From an uncultured Paracoccus sp. (GTDB lineage: Bacteria; Pseudomonadota; Alphaproteobacteria; Rhodobacterales; Rhodobacteraceae), in assembly GCF_946221145.1 (NCBI RefSeq), contig NZ_CAMIOH010000075.1, positions 1-13,852 on the forward strand: a stretch of DNA of 13,852 nt, given 5' to 3'. Under the pieces are notes generated by a model. It saw only the letters and a program-made list of their open reading frames with translations. It did no database searches and had not been told where the DNA came from. Every line of letters begins with the position of its first letter. The first letter of the stretch is position 1. Made by a program: the position numbers and the translations under genes. Positions 11,977-13,852 of the stretch are shown here, in pieces.

Positions 11977-13852
11977 ATGCCCAAGACCTTCAACTGGATT
12001 TATCTCGGCCAGACCGGCATCTTCATGGACCAGGACGAGGGGGATTATGATGCAGAACGCGCGTCCCTGTTGAACAACACCACCTGGGGCACCACCGCAT
12101 CGCCGCTGTATCAGCGGATCGTCCCGGTCACGGTCATCGACAACGGCGGCGTGTCCGGCCTGCTGGATACCAACAACAAGGCCGCCAGCGACCAGTACAG
12201 CACCAATATCGGCAACGGCGTCCAGACGCTGACGCATGACGCCAGCGCCGTCTATACGCTGACCCTCACCTATGCGGACGGCACCACCGCCGTGACCACG
12301 GCGACGGTCGCGCAATCGACCGCTGGCCATCTGTTCCTGGCCCCGCCCCCGTCCAGCCCGAACCCGACCCTGACGGCCAAGCCGATCGCCTTCGTGCAGC
12401 TGAGCGGGGCCACCTCTAATCTGAACGTCAGCCTGATCGCCGACCGCCTGCCGATCGGCTGGGACAACGGCACGATTGCCGGGACTTCCGGGAACGACCT
12501 GATCAACGCCAGCTATGTCGAGCCGGTGGGCAGCGGATCCGATGTCATCGACGGCGGCGATGGGCTGACCGGGTCGGGAACCGGCTATGACGACGACGTT
12601 GTTCTGGCCGGGGCCGGCAATGACACCGTGCTGTCGGGCCTGGGCAACGATACGGTCACCGGCGGAACCGGCGCGGATTCGATCCTGGGCGGTGCGGGCA
12701 ACGATGTCCTGTATGGCGACGACAGCCTGGGCGCCGATGCGCCCGGCGGCAACGACACCATCGACGGCGGCACCGGAAACGATTCGATCCTGGGCGGTTT
12801 CGGCAACGATGTCCTGGCCGGGGGGCAGGGCAGCGACAGGGTGGACGGCGGGGCCGGGAACGACGTGATCGGCGGCGGCACGCTGTCGGGCACGACATTT
12901 GCCGACGACAACACCGCCGACACGCTGACCGGGGGCGCGGGCTTTGACCGCTTCATCCCCGGAAACGGCGACCTGATCAGCGATTTCGGCAATGCCCCGG
13001 GTGCGAATATCAACGACGGCAATCCCAACAACAACGACCGGGTCGATCTGTCGGGCCATTATACCCCATGGAACCTGGACAAGATCAACGCGGTGCGGAT
13101 GGCCGCGGGCGAACGGCCCTATGACACCGCGCTTGGCTGGCTGCGCGCCGACCAGGCGGACGGCGTGCTGAACGACATCAGCACCGCGAACGGCTTTCCG
13201 ACCAATTTTTCGCTGCGGATCCAGAACGGCGGCGCTCCGGTCCCGGGCAGCGCATTGACCGAGGATACCGTCAATGTCGTCTGCTTTGCCGATGACGTGC
13301 TGATCGACACCGCCCATGGCCCGGTGGCGGCGGGCGATCTGAACGTGGGCGATCTGGTGCTGACCCGCGATCACGGTCCGCAACCGATCCGCTGGATCGG
13401 CAAGCGGCATTTCGACGCCGCCGCCCTGGAGGCCGAGCCGCAGCTGCGCCCGGTCCGCATCGGCCGGGGCGCGCTTGGGCCGGGCCGGCCCGAAGCCGAT
13501 CTGGTCCTGTCGCCCCAGCACCGGATCCTGGTGCGGTCGCGCATCGCGCAAAAGATGTTCGGTACCGACGAGGTTCTGGTCGCCGCCAAGCAGCTGTGCC
13601 AGATCGACGGCATCGATCTGGCGACCGACCTGGACAGCGTGACCTATGTCCATTTCCTGTTCGACGACCATCAGATCGTCTTGTCGAACGGCGCGGAAAC
13701 GGAATCGCTGCATACCGGGTCCGAAGCGATGAAGTCGGTCGGCCCCGCCGCGAGAGAGGAGATCTTCGCGATCTTTCCCGACCTGCGCGACGGGCACGAA
13801 CGTCCCACCGTCCGGCCGCTGGCATCGGGCCGCATGGGCCGCAAGCTGGCCA
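11977..13852 (+). CDS. RTX calcium-binding repeat protein with Hint domain (3' end beyond window)
   Basis: The frame is open for 625 codons and runs off the window. Residues about 1-125 form an N-terminal beta-rich domain (FNWIYLG at the start, LFLAPPP near the end) of a kind seen on large secreted proteins of Rhodobacteraceae. Residues about 186-328 carry nonapeptide-like RTX repeats (GGAGNDVLYG, GGTGNDSILG, GGFGNDVLAG, GGAGNDVIGG), which bind calcium outside the cell and mark Type I secretion substrates. A Hint module of Hint_2 type follows (about 434-590), with candidate catalytic Cys436 in VVCFADD, His515 in LSPQHR, and DLNVGDLVLTRD between them. No His-Asn pair is visible at its C-terminal end (LSNGAETESLHTG), as in other Hint_2 members. 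No N-terminal signal peptide is present. The start ATG has AAGGGAG 6 bp upstream. Probable role: a self-processing secreted protein; its target is unknown. Confidence 0.85.
   Translation, partial: MPKTFNWIYLGQTGIFMDQDEGDYDAERASLLNNTTWGTTASPLYQRIVPVTVIDNGGVSGLLDTNNKAASDQYSTNIGNGVQTLTHDASAVYTLTLTYADGTTAVTTATVAQSTAGHLFLAPPPSSPNPTLTAKPIAFVQLSGATSNLNVSLIADRLPIGWDNGTIAGTSGNDLINASYVEPVGSGSDVIDGGDGLTGSGTGYDDDVVLAGAGNDTVLSGLGNDTVTGGTGADSILGGAGNDVLYGDDSLGADAPGGNDTIDGGTGNDSILGGFGNDVLAGGQGSDRVDGGAGNDVIGGGTLSGTTFADDNTADTLTGGAGFDRFIPGNGDLISDFGNAPGANINDGNPNNNDRVDLSGHYTPWNLDKINAVRMAAGERPYDTALGWLRADQADGVLNDISTANGFPTNFSLRIQNGGAPVPGSALTEDTVNVVCFADDVLIDTAHGPVAAGDLNVGDLVLTRDHGPQPIRWIGKRHFDAAALEAEPQLRPVRIGRGALGPGRPEADLVLSPQHRILVRSRIAQKMFGTDEVLVAAKQLCQIDGIDLATDLDSVTYVHFLFDDHQIVLSNGAETESLHTGSEAMKSVGPAAREEIFAIFPDLRDGHERPTVRPLASGRMGRKLA
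12661..12816 (+). repeat. Duplicated RTX coding unit (12661-12711 and 12766-12816)
   Basis: Two 51-bp copies lie 105 bp (35 codons) apart and match at 43 positions. The core 36 bp (12676-12711 and 12781-12816) matches at 33, with all three differences in one codon (Ala versus Phe). Identity at synonymous sites points to recent internal duplication or gene conversion within the RTX array. Confidence 0.8.

Noticed and set aside
11959..13797. A 612-codon open frame on the minus strand opposite the RTX/Hint gene.
   Set aside because: The plus frame holds intact RTX and Hint motifs with a strong ribosome binding site; the minus frame is compositional.

Overview
The window looks like part of the chromosome or a large replicon of a high-GC alphaproteobacterium, most likely a Rhodobacteraceae member of Paracoccus type. 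This taxonomic call is an inference. It rests on the very GC-rich third codon positions, a short secreted protein ending in a VPLPA-CTERM sorting signal, and an RTX/Hint protein with an N-terminal domain of a style common in that family. About 12 of the 13.9 kb form one dense iron-siderophore locus. No tRNA, rRNA, CRISPR array, insertion sequence or integrase is visible.

Layout: (1) 1-2947, plus strand: the 3' end of a FhuB-type permease, a complete FhuC ATPase overlapping it by 4 bp, and, 9 bp further on, a 566-residue ABC exporter-type half-transporter. (2) 3089-3583, plus: a small secreted VPLPA-CTERM protein with its own upstream gap. It converges on (3) 3632-4603, minus: a siderophore-interacting flavoprotein (ferric-siderophore reductase) with an N-terminal DUF2218-like domain. 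(4) 4682-5575, plus: an AraC-family regulator divergent from the reductase across a 78-bp gap holding a perfect inverted repeat and two overlapping -10-like boxes. (5) 5582-7705, minus: a TonB-dependent outer-membrane siderophore receptor, tail to tail with the regulator. (6) 8014-11850, plus: a second importer of Fep type (binding protein, two separate permeases, ATPase), each junction overlapping by 4 bp, divergent from the receptor across a 308-bp gap rich in inverted repeats. (7) 11977 to the window end, plus: a large RTX/Hint protein that is probably unrelated to iron and runs off the window.

Together the genes describe a complete path for a ferric siderophore: capture and TonB-driven passage through the outer membrane, periplasmic binding, ABC import across the inner membrane, and reductive iron release in the cytoplasm by the SIP flavoprotein. 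The AraC regulator probably senses the ferric siderophore or iron state. No siderophore biosynthesis gene is present, so the cell may be using siderophores made elsewhere in its genome or by other organisms. The least explained parts are the exporter-type ABC protein inside the fhu operon, the VPLPA-CTERM protein, and the palindromic operator and hairpin sequences in the two divergent gaps. I did not find a clearly undescribed system. The best candidates for new biology are these accessory genes and regulatory sites.
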